64,000 nucleotides of DNA from Fusobacteriota bacterium (GCA_009773805.1 WTXA01000002.1:744001-808000); one strand, 5' to 3'; counted from the first letter of the stretch, positions 56,418 to 64,000 are shown. Notes: a model not told the origin generated them from the sequence alone. A program made the numbers and translations.

Positions 56418-57302
56418 TTAATACCTCACTTTATTACGGTGAAGAATACCCTTGGCAATTAGGTTCATTATTAGGGTAATCATGAAAAGCATTGCACCTA
56501 CTGCAAACAAGGTCTTATATTCAATAGTACCTTGCTGGATATCACCGAGACTTAAATTCACCATAAATCCTGTCATTGTTTGAATACTAGCTAGAGGATT
56601 AAAGTTTAACATTGGACTTTGTCCTGCAGCTATGGCCACGATCATTGTTTCACCAATGGCTCTAGATATTGCTAGAACAAAGGCTGAAGCAATACTAGTG
56701 GCAGTAGAAGGTAGAATGATTTTCAGAGCCACTTCCATTTTAGTAGAACCAAGAGCATAGGCTCCGTTTCTTACAGAGTCTGGTATGGCCATCATCGCAT
56801 CTTCACATAGTGAAGCAACCATTGGAAGTGTCATAATGCCTATGGCAATACTAGCACTTGCAACGTTGAATATTTCTGTTTGTGGTAGTATTTGTTTTAT
56901 TATTGGAGTAATGAAAGTAAGAGCAAAGAAACCATAAACTATTGAGGGTATACCAGCTAATAGTTCAAGTATTGGTTTTATGACTTTTCTAGCTTTTTTA
57001 TTGGAATATTCGCTTAAGTAGATAGCACTACCAAGTCCGAGTGGTAGTGAAATGATGCTTGAAAAAAGGGCAACCATTAAGGTACCAACTAATAGTGGTA
57101 AAACTCCAAAACTCCTAGGCTTTAGCGTTGGAGCCCAGGTAGTTCCTGTTAGGAAATCCCAAATAGGTATTTCCCTAAAGAATAAAAAGGATTCACCAAA
57201 TAGAGTAAGAATAATAGCGATGGTTGTTATTATAGTAATTCCGGCAAAGAGGAGAAGGGTTTTTTCTATAATAAATTCTTTTTGTTTGATTTTTTTATTC
57301 AT
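56418..57302 (-). CDS. pstC: phosphate ABC transporter, permease
   Basis: 294 residues from ATG 57302; the in-frame TTG 57320 contains the GGAGG ribosome site. Six helices, [20 protein letters not shown] in the middle and RNGAYALGSTKMEVALKIILP as the ATPase-contact loop. It forms the membrane channel with PstA. Dead pieces are at 42603-42729. Confidence 0.94.
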   Translation of the reverse strand: MNKKIKQKEFIIEKTLLLFAGITIITTIAIILTLFGESFLFFREIPIWDFLTGTTWAPTLKPRSFGVLPLLVGTLMVALFSSIISLPLGLGSAIYLSEYSNKKARKVIKPILELLAGIPSIVYGFFALTFITPIIKQILPQTEIFNVASASIAIGIMTLPMVASLCEDAMMAIPDSVRNGAYALGSTKMEVALKIILPSTATSIASAFVLAISRAIGETMIVAIAAGQSPMLNFNPLASIQTMTGFMVNLSLGDIQQGTIEYKTLFAVGAMLFMITLIMNLIAKGILHRNKVRY

Positions 57303-57318
57303 GATTCCTCCAAACGGC

Positions 57319-57337
57319 AAAAAGGCACCGAGGTGCC
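57319..57337 (-). terminator. weak terminator / attenuator between pstS and pstC
   Basis: On the - strand GGCAC-CTCG-GTGCC (57337-57324) followed by TTTTT. This small stem lies in the pstS-pstC gap and likely lowers readthrough so that more binding protein than permease is made, as is usual for such operons. Confidence 0.55.
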
Positions 57338-57359
57338 CTGCCTGATATAGCTTGAATTT

Positions 57360-58274
57360 TTATTTCAACAGCTTTAGCTGATCGTCGTACATTTTAGCTG
57401 GCAGTTGGATGTATCCAACTTCTGTTGCTAAGTCTTTGGCATTTTCGATATAGAATTTCAGGAATTCCATAACTTCTTTTTTATCAAGTGATGCTTTATT
57501 CACGTAGATGAATAGTGGTCTTGATAGTGGAGTGTAAGTTCCATCTTCAATTGTTTTAGGTGATGGTTTTACATCGTTTATAGAAACTATTTTTAGTTTG
57601 TCCTTATTTTCTTCATAGTAGGCATAGCCGAAGAAACCAATTGCGTTTTTGTCTCCTGCAATACCTTGTACTAGTACGTTGTCATCTTCACTACCAGTAA
57701 AGTCTTGTCTGATTGCTCCACTTTCTCCATTGATTTCTTCAGTGAAGTAGTCGAAAGTTCCAGAGTCAGTTCCTGGTGCATACAATTTAATCTTTTCATC
57801 AGGCCATGAAGAATCTATATCTTTCCAAGTTTGTACTTTGCTTCCTGGTTCCCATATCATTTTTAGTTGATCTGTTGTTAGATTGTTAACCCAAGTGTTA
57901 TCTTTATTAACAATTACTGAAAGACCGTCGAAAGCTACTGTTAGCTCAAGGTATTCAATTCCTGCTGCTTTAGCTGCTGCTGCTTCTTCGTCTTTGATTG
58001 GTCTAGATGCATCGGCGATGTCTATTTCTCCAGCGATAAATTTCTTAAAGCCTCCGCCAGTTCCTGAAACACCTACAGGTATTTGCATGTCTGGGTTTAG
58101 TCCGATAAATTCTTCGGCTACTGCCTCAGTTATTGGGAATACTGTTGATGAGCCGTCAATCCTTATTTCTCCCTCAAGTCCTGTAGCTGTTTGTCCGCCA
58201 CATGCTGTTAGGACGATTGGTGCTACTAAAGCGAATGTTAGTAATGTTACAATTTTTTTAGTTAATGATTTCAA
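57360..58274 (-). CDS. pstS: phosphate ABC transporter, phosphate-binding lipoprotein
   Basis: 304 residues, lipobox VLTACGGQ. IRIDGSSTVFPITEAVAEEF, VSGTGGGFKKFIAGEIDIADASRPI and PGTDSGTFDYFTEEI are the phosphate-binding loops of PstS. The start is TTG 58274 with GAGGAG (58283-58288) upstream. An out-of-frame ATG at 58281 opens a seven-codon frame that overlaps the start. Confidence 0.94.
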   Translation of the reverse strand: MKSLTKKIVTLLTFALVAPIVLTACGGQTATGLEGEIRIDGSSTVFPITEAVAEEFIGLNPDMQIPVGVSGTGGGFKKFIAGEIDIADASRPIKDEEAAAAKAAGIEYLELTVAFDGLSVIVNKDNTWVNNLTTDQLKMIWEPGSKVQTWKDIDSSWPDEKIKLYAPGTDSGTFDYFTEEINGESGAIRQDFTGSEDDNVLVQGIAGDKNAIGFFGYAYYEENKDKLKIVSINDVKPSPKTIEDGTYTPLSRPLFIYVNKASLDKKEVMEFLKFYIENAKDLATEVGYIQLPAKMYDDQLKLLK

Positions 58275-58345
58275 TTTTCATTTCTCCTCTCAATCTCTTG
58301 TTAACCTAAGTATAATTGTTTAATGTTTTGTGAGTATTTGGTTTA

Positions 58346-58394
58346 TGTTAAATCTATGTAAAATAGTTAAATGCATATTTAATACAAATTTTAA
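58346..58394 (-). promoter_or_regulatory. candidate Pho box of the pst operon
   Basis: On the - strand a row of TTAACA-like hexamers: TTAACA (58351-58346), TTTACA (58362-58357, 11-bp period), TTAACT (58370-58365), TTAAAT (58382-58377) and TTAAAA (58394-58389). A -10-like TATACT follows at 58314-58309. Firmicute PhoP binds TTAACA-type repeats of about 11-bp period. The first two units fit well, the others loosely. Confidence 0.45.
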
Positions 58395-58482
58395 CCTGAT
58401 TCATCTTTTCTACCTATAGTATATAGAAAGAAAGTATTAAATAATAGTACTAAATTCTTATTTATACTGAATAGCAATTACC

Positions 58483-58541
58483 TTGACAATTAAGTATATG
58501 CTCAAATATAATAAAAACATGATGATTGAGCGACTATTCAA
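58483..58541 (+). promoter_or_regulatory. promoter with two CadC/ArsR-like operators
   Basis: TTGACA (58483-58488), 18-bp spacer, TATAAT (58507-58512). Dyads TTAAG-N6-CTCAA (58490-58505) inside the spacer and TTGAG-N6-TTCAA (58526-58541) after the -10. The same layout, with the same 36-bp operator spacing, is found at 60141-60199 before the ArsR gene. Confidence 0.7.
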
Positions 58542-58588
58542 CCGACTGTCAATGCTGAATGTGATAAATTGAAAATGGAGGGATATAG

Positions 58589-59344
58589 ATGAGAATGCCA
58601 GTTGTTTTTGTTGGACATGGTTCACCAATGAATGCTATAGAAGATAACAATTATACTAAAGGTTGGAAGGAACTTGGAGAAAGAATTCCAAGGCCTAAGG
58701 CTATTGTCTCAATTAGTGCTCATTGGCAGACTAGAGGAACAAGAGTTAATGATTCAAAGAACCCTAAACAGATTTATGACTTTTATGGATTTCCTAGTGA
58801 ACTGTATGAGGTAGTTTATGATGTTAAAGGTAGTGAAGAACTAGCCAAAAGAGTAGTTAATATATTAGGAGAGTCTGTTATTGTGGATAATAGCTGGGGT
58901 ATTGATCATGGTTCCTGGTCTGTTTTATCAAGAATCTTTCCAAAAGCTGATATACCTGTAGTACAGGTTAGTTTAAATTATGATATGACACCAAGTGACC
59001 ATTTTGAATTAGGCAAGAGACTGTCTGGATTAAGAAATGAGGGTTATTTAGTCTTTGGTAGTGGTAATATTGTTCATAATCTAGGTATTATAGATTGGAA
59101 TCAAAGTGGTGGTTTTAGTTGGGCAGAAGAGTTTGATACTATGATTAACAAACATATATTGGCAGGTGATTATGACTCTTTAATGGAACTTGGACATGGT
59201 GGTAGTCTTGCAGTACCGACTAGGGAGCACTATCTACCACTAATAGTTTGTCTTGGTGCTACTCTTGATAATGACAAAGTTGAAATTTTTAATGAGGGTT
59301 GTGTTTTAGGCTCAATATCAATGACTAGCTATATATTCAAATGA
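58589..59344 (+). CDS. LigB-family extradiol dioxygenase (YgiD/DODA-like)
   Basis: 251 residues, GGAGGG before ATG. VVFVGHGSPMNAIEDN (first metal His about residue 10), SISAHWQTRG (second, about 47), IDHGSWSVLSRIFP and SGNIVHNLG. The family uses a metal ion to open catechol rings (DOPA 4,5-dioxygenase in plants; YgiD in E. coli). The zinc-type metal site and the metal-sensor-like promoter agree, but a role in metal stress is not proven. No terminator hairpin is obvious. Confidence 0.88.
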   Translation: MRMPVVFVGHGSPMNAIEDNNYTKGWKELGERIPRPKAIVSISAHWQTRGTRVNDSKNPKQIYDFYGFPSELYEVVYDVKGSEELAKRVVNILGESVIVDNSWGIDHGSWSVLSRIFPKADIPVVQVSLNYDMTPSDHFELGKRLSGLRNEGYLVFGSGNIVHNLGIIDWNQSGGFSWAEEFDTMINKHILAGDYDSLMELGHGGSLAVPTREHYLPLIVCLGATLDNDKVEIFNEGCVLGSISMTSYIFK

Positions 59345-59462
59345 TGAAGTCGACTTGTTCATTATATTTTAATAATAGGTGGTACTAAATACTATATGTA
59401 TTCAAAAAAAAACAGATTTATGTTATAATATAGAAGTTATTAATTCAATTTGGAGGTACTTT

Positions 59463-60089
59463 ATGGAAGATTATGAAGAATTTAGTTTTATTGATTTTAT
59501 TTTAAGGATAAAGAAAAGAATCGTATTGGTTGTAGGAATTATTATTGTTGCAACTATTATTCCTTTAGTGGTTGGTATTGTTTCATACAAACCTGTATAT
59601 GAAGCTAAAACGGGAATTATTGTTGAAATGCCTAGACAAGATATAGACTCTCGTGCTACTGATAATACAATGTACTCAAGCTTGATGGCAACATATATTC
59701 AAATTGCTAAGACAAACAATATAGCAGAAATGGCTGCTTCCGAATTAAAGGATATTACTAAAGAAGAATTATTAAAGGGCGTAGATGTGACAACAGAAGA
59801 TTCAAGTATGTTTATGTATATTTCAATAACTAACGAGGATCCTAATATTGCATACAAGGCTGTTAATGCATATGCAAAAGCATTTTTAATAAGAGCTACA
59901 GAATTATTGCCAGAAGGTAAATTGACTATATTTGATGATAGTCAAAAGCCGATAAGCCCTATTAATAGTAATGTAAAAACTATTAATATAGCAATAGGTT
60001 TTGTTTTAGGTGTTATGCTTTCAGTTATGTTAGCATATATTCTTGAAGAATTAGAGATTAGAAAAAAGATATCAAAAATATCTAGATAA
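59463..60089 (+). CDS. orphan Wzz-domain chain-length protein (YveK-like)
   Basis: 208 residues from ATG 59463 (TTGGAGG seven bases before); the longer reading from 59379 includes promoter-like DNA (TATAAT 59425-59430). Two helices (about 19-42 and 180-200) flank an outer loop. NTMYSSLMATYIQIAKTNNIAEMAASELK aligns with VTMYQSLMQTYRSIAMTNMVAENAASKLK of the 24909 protein. It stands alone, with a terminator right after it, and lacks the long kinase-activating tail (ends KKISKISR). Confidence 0.85.
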   Translation: MEDYEEFSFIDFILRIKKRIVLVVGIIIVATIIPLVVGIVSYKPVYEAKTGIIVEMPRQDIDSRATDNTMYSSLMATYIQIAKTNNIAEMAASELKDITKEELLKGVDVTTEDSSMFMYISITNEDPNIAYKAVNAYAKAFLIRATELLPEGKLTIFDDSQKPISPINSNVKTINIAIGFVLGVMLSVMLAYILEELEIRKKISKISR

Positions 60090-60102
60090 AAAAGAATTAT
60101 GA

Positions 60103-60138
60103 GATAGCAGATATGGAAACATATCTGCTATCTTTTTG
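60103..60138 (+). terminator. strong intrinsic terminator
   Basis: GATAGCAGATATG, GAAA loop, CATATCTGCTATC and TTTTT: a perfect 13-bp stem (60103-60115 and 60120-60132). It isolates the metal-resistance operon. Confidence 0.92.
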
Positions 60139-60140
60139 TC

Positions 60141-60199
60141 TTGACAATTGAGTGCTTACTCAACTATAATATAAATAAGATGATTGAGCAACTGCTCAA
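60141..60199 (+). promoter_or_regulatory. metal-responsive promoter with two operators
   Basis: TTGACA (60141-60146), 18-bp spacer, TATAAT (60165-60170). Operator 1 TTGAG-TGCTTA-CTCAA (60148-60163) fills the spacer; operator 2 TTGAG-CAACTG-CTCAA (60184-60199) follows. ArsR/CadC repressors bind such dyads and block the polymerase until metal binds. Confidence 0.8.
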
Positions 60200-60234
60200 C
60201 TAATGTATAGAGAAGTAAGGGTGGGAGTGAATAT

Positions 60235-60621
60235 ATGAATAAGAAAGATATAGTATGTGACTGCAGTGTAATACATGGAGATAATGTAGAAGAAGTAAGG
60301 AAGAAAATGCCCAAGGAAGAAGAACTTTACGAATTAGCAGATTTCTTCAAGGTACTAGGAGATAGTACTAGAGTTAAGATAATGTGGGCTTTAGATATGG
60401 AAGAACTATGTGTCTGCGACCTGGCTGTCTTATTAAACATGACCAAATCAGCCATATCACACCAATTAAGAGCCTTACGTGAAGCAAGACTTGTTAAATT
60501 TAGAAAAGACGGTAAGGTAGTCTACTATTCACTAGCTGACCATCATGTCAGGCAAGTTTTTGAAATGGGTTATCAACATATTAAGGAAGAAAGAGAAAAT
60601 AACAATGAAGAAAACATATAG
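60235..60621 (+). CDS. ArsR/SmtB-family metal-sensing repressor (CadC-like)
   Basis: 128 residues. Winged helix with FFKVLGDSTRVKIMWAL, recognition helix TKSAISHQLRALREARL and wing KDGKVVYYSL. The alpha-3 metal motif ELCVCDLA (about residues 58-65) and an N-terminal CDC (residues 8-10) are the Cd/Pb ligands of CadC; the C-terminal DHHVRQVFEMGYQH (His-rich helix) could be the zinc site. It probably represses its own operon. The next gene overlaps by 17 bp. Confidence 0.92.
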   Translation: MNKKDIVCDCSVIHGDNVEEVRKKMPKEEELYELADFFKVLGDSTRVKIMWALDMEELCVCDLAVLLNMTKSAISHQLRALREARLVKFRKDGKVVYYSLADHHVRQVFEMGYQHIKEERENNNEENI

Positions 60622-60832
60622 ATTAGAAAATCTAGGCTGTGCTAACTGTTCAGCCAAGATGGAACATAAAATATCTAAGTTGAAGGGTATTGAAGAAGTA
60701 ACAGTTAACTTCTTCACAGGAAAACTTTTACTAGTTGTTGGGGATAATATATATGCTGATGATCAATTGGAAAAAGAAATAGAGAAAATTATCAAAAAAA
60801 TAGAACCGCATGTTAGATTGAAAGAGCTATAG
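60605..60832 (+). CDS. heavy-metal-associated (HMA) domain protein
   Basis: 75 residues from ATG 60605; the frame upstream of it is ArsR overlap. LENLGCANCSAKMEHKIS (GCANC about residues 10-14) is the metal site, followed by the beta-alpha-beta fold. Cation ATPases usually have this as their own N-terminal domain. Here it is a separate protein just before the ATPase (9 bp), so it is likely its metallochaperone or a split domain. Confidence 0.9.
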   Translation: MKKTYRLENLGCANCSAKMEHKISKLKGIEEVTVNFFTGKLLLVVGDNIYADDQLEKEIEKIIKKIEPHVRLKEL

Positions 60833-60841
60833 GGGGTAGAT

Positions 60842-62689
60842 GTGATAAATAAAAGACTAATCCAAATAATTGGAGCACTAATAGTATATATTCCAACTTT
60901 TTTCCTAAGTGAAGGAACACCCCTACAACTTAGTCTTTATGTAATTAGCTATCTTATTGCTGGTGGTTCAGTACTACTTAATGCAATCAGAAACATGAGA
61001 CCTGGAAGTTTCTTTGATGAAAGCTTTTTAATGTCCATTGCAACTATAGGTGCCTTCTATATTAGAGAATATCCTGAAGCAATTGCTGTTATGTTATTTT
61101 ACCAAATAGGTGAATATTTCCAAGATTATGCAGTTAATAAATCAAAAAGATCAATAACCGGACTTATGGAATTAAGAGCTGATTATGCTAATCTCAAGAT
61201 AAATGGGGATATTGTTAAAGTGGAGCCTGAAGAAGTAGTGGTGGGTAGCTTAATTGTGGTTAAGGCCGGAGAAAGAATACCACTGGATGGAGTTATTAGT
61301 GAAGGAACATCCTTTATCGATACTTCAGCCCTAACAGGGGAGGCAATACCAGCTGAAGTTGGGATTGGGTCAGAGATATTAAGTGGGTGTGTAAACCTTA
61401 ATGGACTGTTAGTGGTAAGAACAACTAACAGTTACGGTGAATCTACAGTTAGTAGAATACTTGAGCTGGTGGAGAATGCTAGTGGTAAAAAATCTAGTCA
61501 GGAAAAATTCATTACTAGATTTGCTAGATATTATACACCAATAGTGGTTATTATAGGTGTTATGCTAGCAACTATACCTCCTTTTGTACTTGGGTTAGGG
61601 ACTTTTGATACTTGGCTCTATAGAGCTTTAGCTTTCTTGGTGGTTTCTTGTCCTTGTGCTTTAGTAGTTTCAATACCTTTAAGTTTCTTTGCAGGTATTG
61701 GAGCAGCTTCTAAGGAAGGGATTCTAGTAAAGGGTGGCAGCTATCTTGAAGCTCTTGCAAAGGTAGATACTGTTATTTTTGATAAAACAGGGACTTTAAC
61801 TAAAGGTGTTTTTGAAGTTGAAAATATTGTGACTTTTAATGATGTTGAGCGAGATGAATTATTAGAAATGGCCGCATATAGTGAGTCCCATTCTAGTCAT
61901 CCGATATCTGACTCCTTAAAAAGAGCTTATGGTGCAGAAATTATAGATAAGAGAATTGGGGATGTTCAAGAAATCCCAGGACTTGGGATTATTGCTTATG
62001 TTGATGGTAGAAAAGTTGTAATAGGTAATAGAAAATTAATGGATCAAGAAGCGTTATCAATTGATATTAGTAATGATGAAGTGCTGGGTACAGTAGTACA
62101 TATTGGTATTGATGGAATCTATGGTGGCTATATTACTATAGCTGATGAAATAAAGACAGACACCTTGGCAACAATTAAGGAGTTAAGAAAGTTGGGTGTG
62201 ACCAAAATTGTTATGCTGACTGGAGACTCTAATAAGGCAGCGATGAAAGTTGCAGCAGAACTAGGGATAGATGAATACTATGGAGAACTTATGCCTGGTG
62301 ACAAATTGGATAAGTTAGAGGATATATTAAATGGTGAGGGCAAAGGTAAAGTTATATTTGTTGGTGATGGAATTAATGATGCACCAGTTCTTGCTAGAGC
62401 CGATATTGGAATTGCCATGGGTGGCCTTGGTAGAGATGCAGCTATTGAGGCTGCGGATGTGGTCATTATGCAAGATGAACCAATTAAAGTGGTAACTGCA
62501 ATTAAACTTGGACGTAGGATTGTTGGGATTGCAACGGCTAATATAGTGATGGCACTAGGCATTAAGGGGATTGTGCTGGTATTAAGTGCCCTGGGTTATG
62601 CAAGTCTATGGATGGCGGTATTTGCAGATGTTGGAGTTACAGTATTGGCAGTATTTAATTCCTTGAGAGCTTTAAAAAGAAAGGGGTAA
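60842..62689 (+). CDS. cadA: heavy-metal P1B-type ATPase (CadA/ZntA-like), no HMA domain
   Basis: 615 residues from GTG 60842 (GGGGGTAG upstream). Eight helices expected. The actuator TGEAIP, the transmembrane CPC in VVSCPCALVVS (about 270), phosphorylated Asp in DKTGTLTKG (about 314), SHSSHPIS and GDGINDAPVLARADIG (about 507) are present. The CPC motif and the CadC-like regulator point to Zn/Cd/Pb export. It lacks the usual N-terminal HMA, supplied by the gene before it. Confidence 0.93.
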   Translation: MINKRLIQIIGALIVYIPTFFLSEGTPLQLSLYVISYLIAGGSVLLNAIRNMRPGSFFDESFLMSIATIGAFYIREYPEAIAVMLFYQIGEYFQDYAVNKSKRSITGLMELRADYANLKINGDIVKVEPEEVVVGSLIVVKAGERIPLDGVISEGTSFIDTSALTGEAIPAEVGIGSEILSGCVNLNGLLVVRTTNSYGESTVSRILELVENASGKKSSQEKFITRFARYYTPIVVIIGVMLATIPPFVLGLGTFDTWLYRALAFLVVSCPCALVVSIPLSFFAGIGAASKEGILVKGGSYLEALAKVDTVIFDKTGTLTKGVFEVENIVTFNDVERDELLEMAAYSESHSSHPISDSLKRAYGAEIIDKRIGDVQEIPGLGIIAYVDGRKVVIGNRKLMDQEALSIDISNDEVLGTVVHIGIDGIYGGYITIADEIKTDTLATIKELRKLGVTKIVMLTGDSNKAAMKVAAELGIDEYYGELMPGDKLDKLEDILNGEGKGKVIFVGDGINDAPVLARADIGIAMGGLGRDAAIEAADVVIMQDEPIKVVTAIKLGRRIVGIATANIVMALGIKGIVLVLSALGYASLWMAVFADVGVTVLAVFNSLRALKRKG

Positions 62690-62844
62690 TAGTATAGTTT
62701 TAGAAAGTATTATAATTAGAGTATTAAAGATAATTATAAAAATAAAGGTAATATTAATATATATCTACTTTATTAAAGGGTATGCTACTATGGTAAGAAA
62801 ATTTCTATCAAATAGTATTGGTGTATTTATAGAGGATTTTTTTT
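62690..62844. other. AT-rich spacer, nothing recognised
   Basis: About 150 bp, very AT-rich, without a clear hairpin terminator or gene. It may contain further decayed capsule DNA, but no match to genes in the window was found by eye. Confidence 0.4.
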
Positions 62845-63110
62845 TGTGATGAAGGTTCACCCATATGCATTTAAAATTTGGTCGATTATATTTTTGATTT
62901 AATTCAAATAGATAAATATGGCATTTATCATGTTATAATTGTATAAATGAAATATTGAGTGAATTTGCAAAAAAATACTTAGAATAGAAGAAAAAGAAAT
63001 TAAAGTGAATCCAATTAAATCATTGAATACCCTACTTGTACTTATAGAACTTATAATTCAAGACCATCTAAGCTTAGTATAGATTCAGTAGGTTTTAAAA
63101 GGATACCCAA
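62845..63110 (+). pseudogene. decayed 3' end of an rfbD gene
   Basis: 62854-62862 reads GSP; 62911-62934 reads DKYGIYHV, as in the intact rfbD (54355 region); SEFAKKI matches YEFACEIF; 62999-63016 reads IKVNPI as in rfbD; 63031-63078 reads PTCTYRTYNSRPSKLS, like the PTRAIRPKNSRM tail. Several stops and frame changes break it. It sits before a flippase gene, so a third polysaccharide cluster probably continues beyond the window. Confidence 0.8.
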
Positions 63111-63169
63111 TGTAAATATTCATTGTATAGGTTTATGAAAGAAAAAATATAACAAATGAGGTTGATATT

Positions 63170-64000
63170 TTGAACAATAAGATAAGTCATTTTATAAAAA
63201 ATATGTCATACACATTTTCATCAAATTTAATATCATTATTAGTATCAACTTTAGTCATTTTAATAATACCTAAATTAATTGGGTTAGAAGGATATGGTTA
63301 TTTTCAACTATATATGTTTTATTCATCATATGTTGGATTTATGCATTTTGGCTGGAATGATGGTATTTATTTAAGATATGGTGGAGATGAGTATAAGGAT
63401 TTAAATAAAAAATTATTTTTTTCTCAGTTTATTATGCTTCTAATAAGTCAGGTGAGTATTGCATTAATAATATGGTTTGCTTCTAATTTGTTTATTACTA
63501 ATTTTGATAGAAGTTATATTATTAAAATGGTGGCTATTTCACTTATTATTCTTAACATGAGCACAATGTTATTATTTATTCTGCAAGCAACAAATCATAT
63601 TAAAGAGTATGCAAAAATAACTATGGCGGATAGAGTTATTTATATTTCACTAGTTATCACCTTTTTACTGTTTGGAATAAGAGATTATAAAATACTCATA
63701 ATTGCAGACTTAATAGGAAAAGGATTATCCTTAACATTTGCAATAGTAAGTTGTAAGGAAATTGTAATCAATAAACTAAGAGATTTTCATTTAAACTTTA
63801 AAGAGATGTTCATAAATATAAATGTTGGAATAAAATTGATGATAGCCAATATTGGAAGTATTTTAATCATTGGTATTGTTAGGTTTGGAATTGAAATAAA
63901 TTGGGATGTAGCAACATTTGGTAAAATATCATTAACGTTGAGTATATCTAACATGACAATGATATTCATCAATGCAGTTGGAATAATTTTATTCCCATTA
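63170..64000 (+). CDS. polysaccharide flippase (Wzx-like), 3' truncated by the window
   Basis: 277 codons open to the window end. TTG 63170 lies eight bases after GAGG; the first in-frame ATG is 33 bp later. FIKNMSYTFSSNLISLLVSTLVILIIPKLIG and GYGYFQLYMFYSSYVGFMHFGW, with repeated hydrophobic helices, match the N-terminal part of oligosaccharide flippases of the RfbX/Wzx kind. It probably belongs to another polysaccharide cluster to the right. Confidence 0.82.
   Translation, partial: MNNKISHFIKNMSYTFSSNLISLLVSTLVILIIPKLIGLEGYGYFQLYMFYSSYVGFMHFGWNDGIYLRYGGDEYKDLNKKLFFSQFIMLLISQVSIALIIWFASNLFITNFDRSYIIKMVAISLIILNMSTMLLFILQATNHIKEYAKITMADRVIYISLVITFLLFGIRDYKILIIADLIGKGLSLTFAIVSCKEIVINKLRDFHLNFKEMFININVGIKLMIANIGSILIIGIVRFGIEINWDVATFGKISLTLSISNMTMIFINAVGIILFPL

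Overview
The window reads as part of a chromosome from a low-GC, Gram-positive, probably anaerobic Clostridia-like bacterium. Reasons: AT-rich DNA with strong AGGAGG ribosome sites, frequent TTG/GTG starts, a single-chain 1223-residue PurL, a BY-kinase/PHP-phosphatase/LCP capsule regulatory set, lipoprotein-type ABC binding proteins and ferredoxin-like redox proteins. No rRNA, tRNA, CRISPR array, phage or transposase gene was recognised. The + strand is rich in G+T over about 18-27 kb whichever strand is coding, as expected if it is the leading replication strand.

Layout. 0-8.9 kb: housekeeping and accessory genes (FAD oxidoreductase and Fe-S partner, a PAS-GGDEF-HD-GYP c-di-GMP enzyme, RibD-C-like reductase, SDR, Ogt, hydrolase, DUF4349 lipoprotein, small proteins). 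8.9-11.1 kb (-): a polar amino acid ABC importer. 11.2-20.5 kb (-): purine operon purE-C-F-M-N-D-L, lacking purH, divergent from guaB (20.7-22.1 kb, +). 22.2-24.7 kb: aldehyde dehydrogenase, ADP-ribosylglycohydrolase, DUF2892 protein. 24.9-54.6 kb: a very large polysaccharide (capsule) region. 54.7-58.3 kb (-): pstSCAB phosphate importer. 58.6-60.1 kb: a LigB/YgiD-like dioxygenase and an orphan Wzz-domain protein. 60.2-62.7 kb: ArsR/CadC regulator, separate HMA metallochaperone and P1B ATPase. 62.8-64.0 kb: a decayed rfbD tail and the start of a flippase gene that runs off the edge.

The main result concerns the polysaccharide region. It looks like two capsule loci joined head to tail, with a fossil junction between them. 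Block A (24.9-42.1 kb) has the regulatory genes, LCP, glycosyltransferases, an EpsG-type polymerase, a flippase and UDP-FucNAc genes. Its capD/sugar-transferase pair has collapsed to a 150-bp scar just after the LCP gene. Block B (43.07-54.6 kb) has intact capD, the initiating sugar transferase, more glycosyltransferases, a second polymerase and the dTDP-rhamnose genes, but no flippase. Between the blocks (42.2-43.04 kb) lie, in order: an internally deleted galE, a second copy of the terminator that closes block B, a decayed pstC-pstA copy of the operon that flanks block B, and a decayed LCP gene. So block A once ended at its own terminator-pst flank, and block B once began with its own LCP-capD flank. 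The surviving genes are complementary: A keeps the regulators and flippase, B keeps the initiating transferase.

A second unusual signal is abrupt switching of coding-strand composition inside 36.6-41.1 kb between an A+C-rich and a G+T-rich style, even within single genes, which suggests mosaic recombination or a formerly inverted segment. A third is a near-duplicate promoter with two TTGAG-N6-CTCAA-type operators, found before both the metal-resistance operon and the dioxygenase gene, which predicts that the dioxygenase belongs to the CadC-like regulon.
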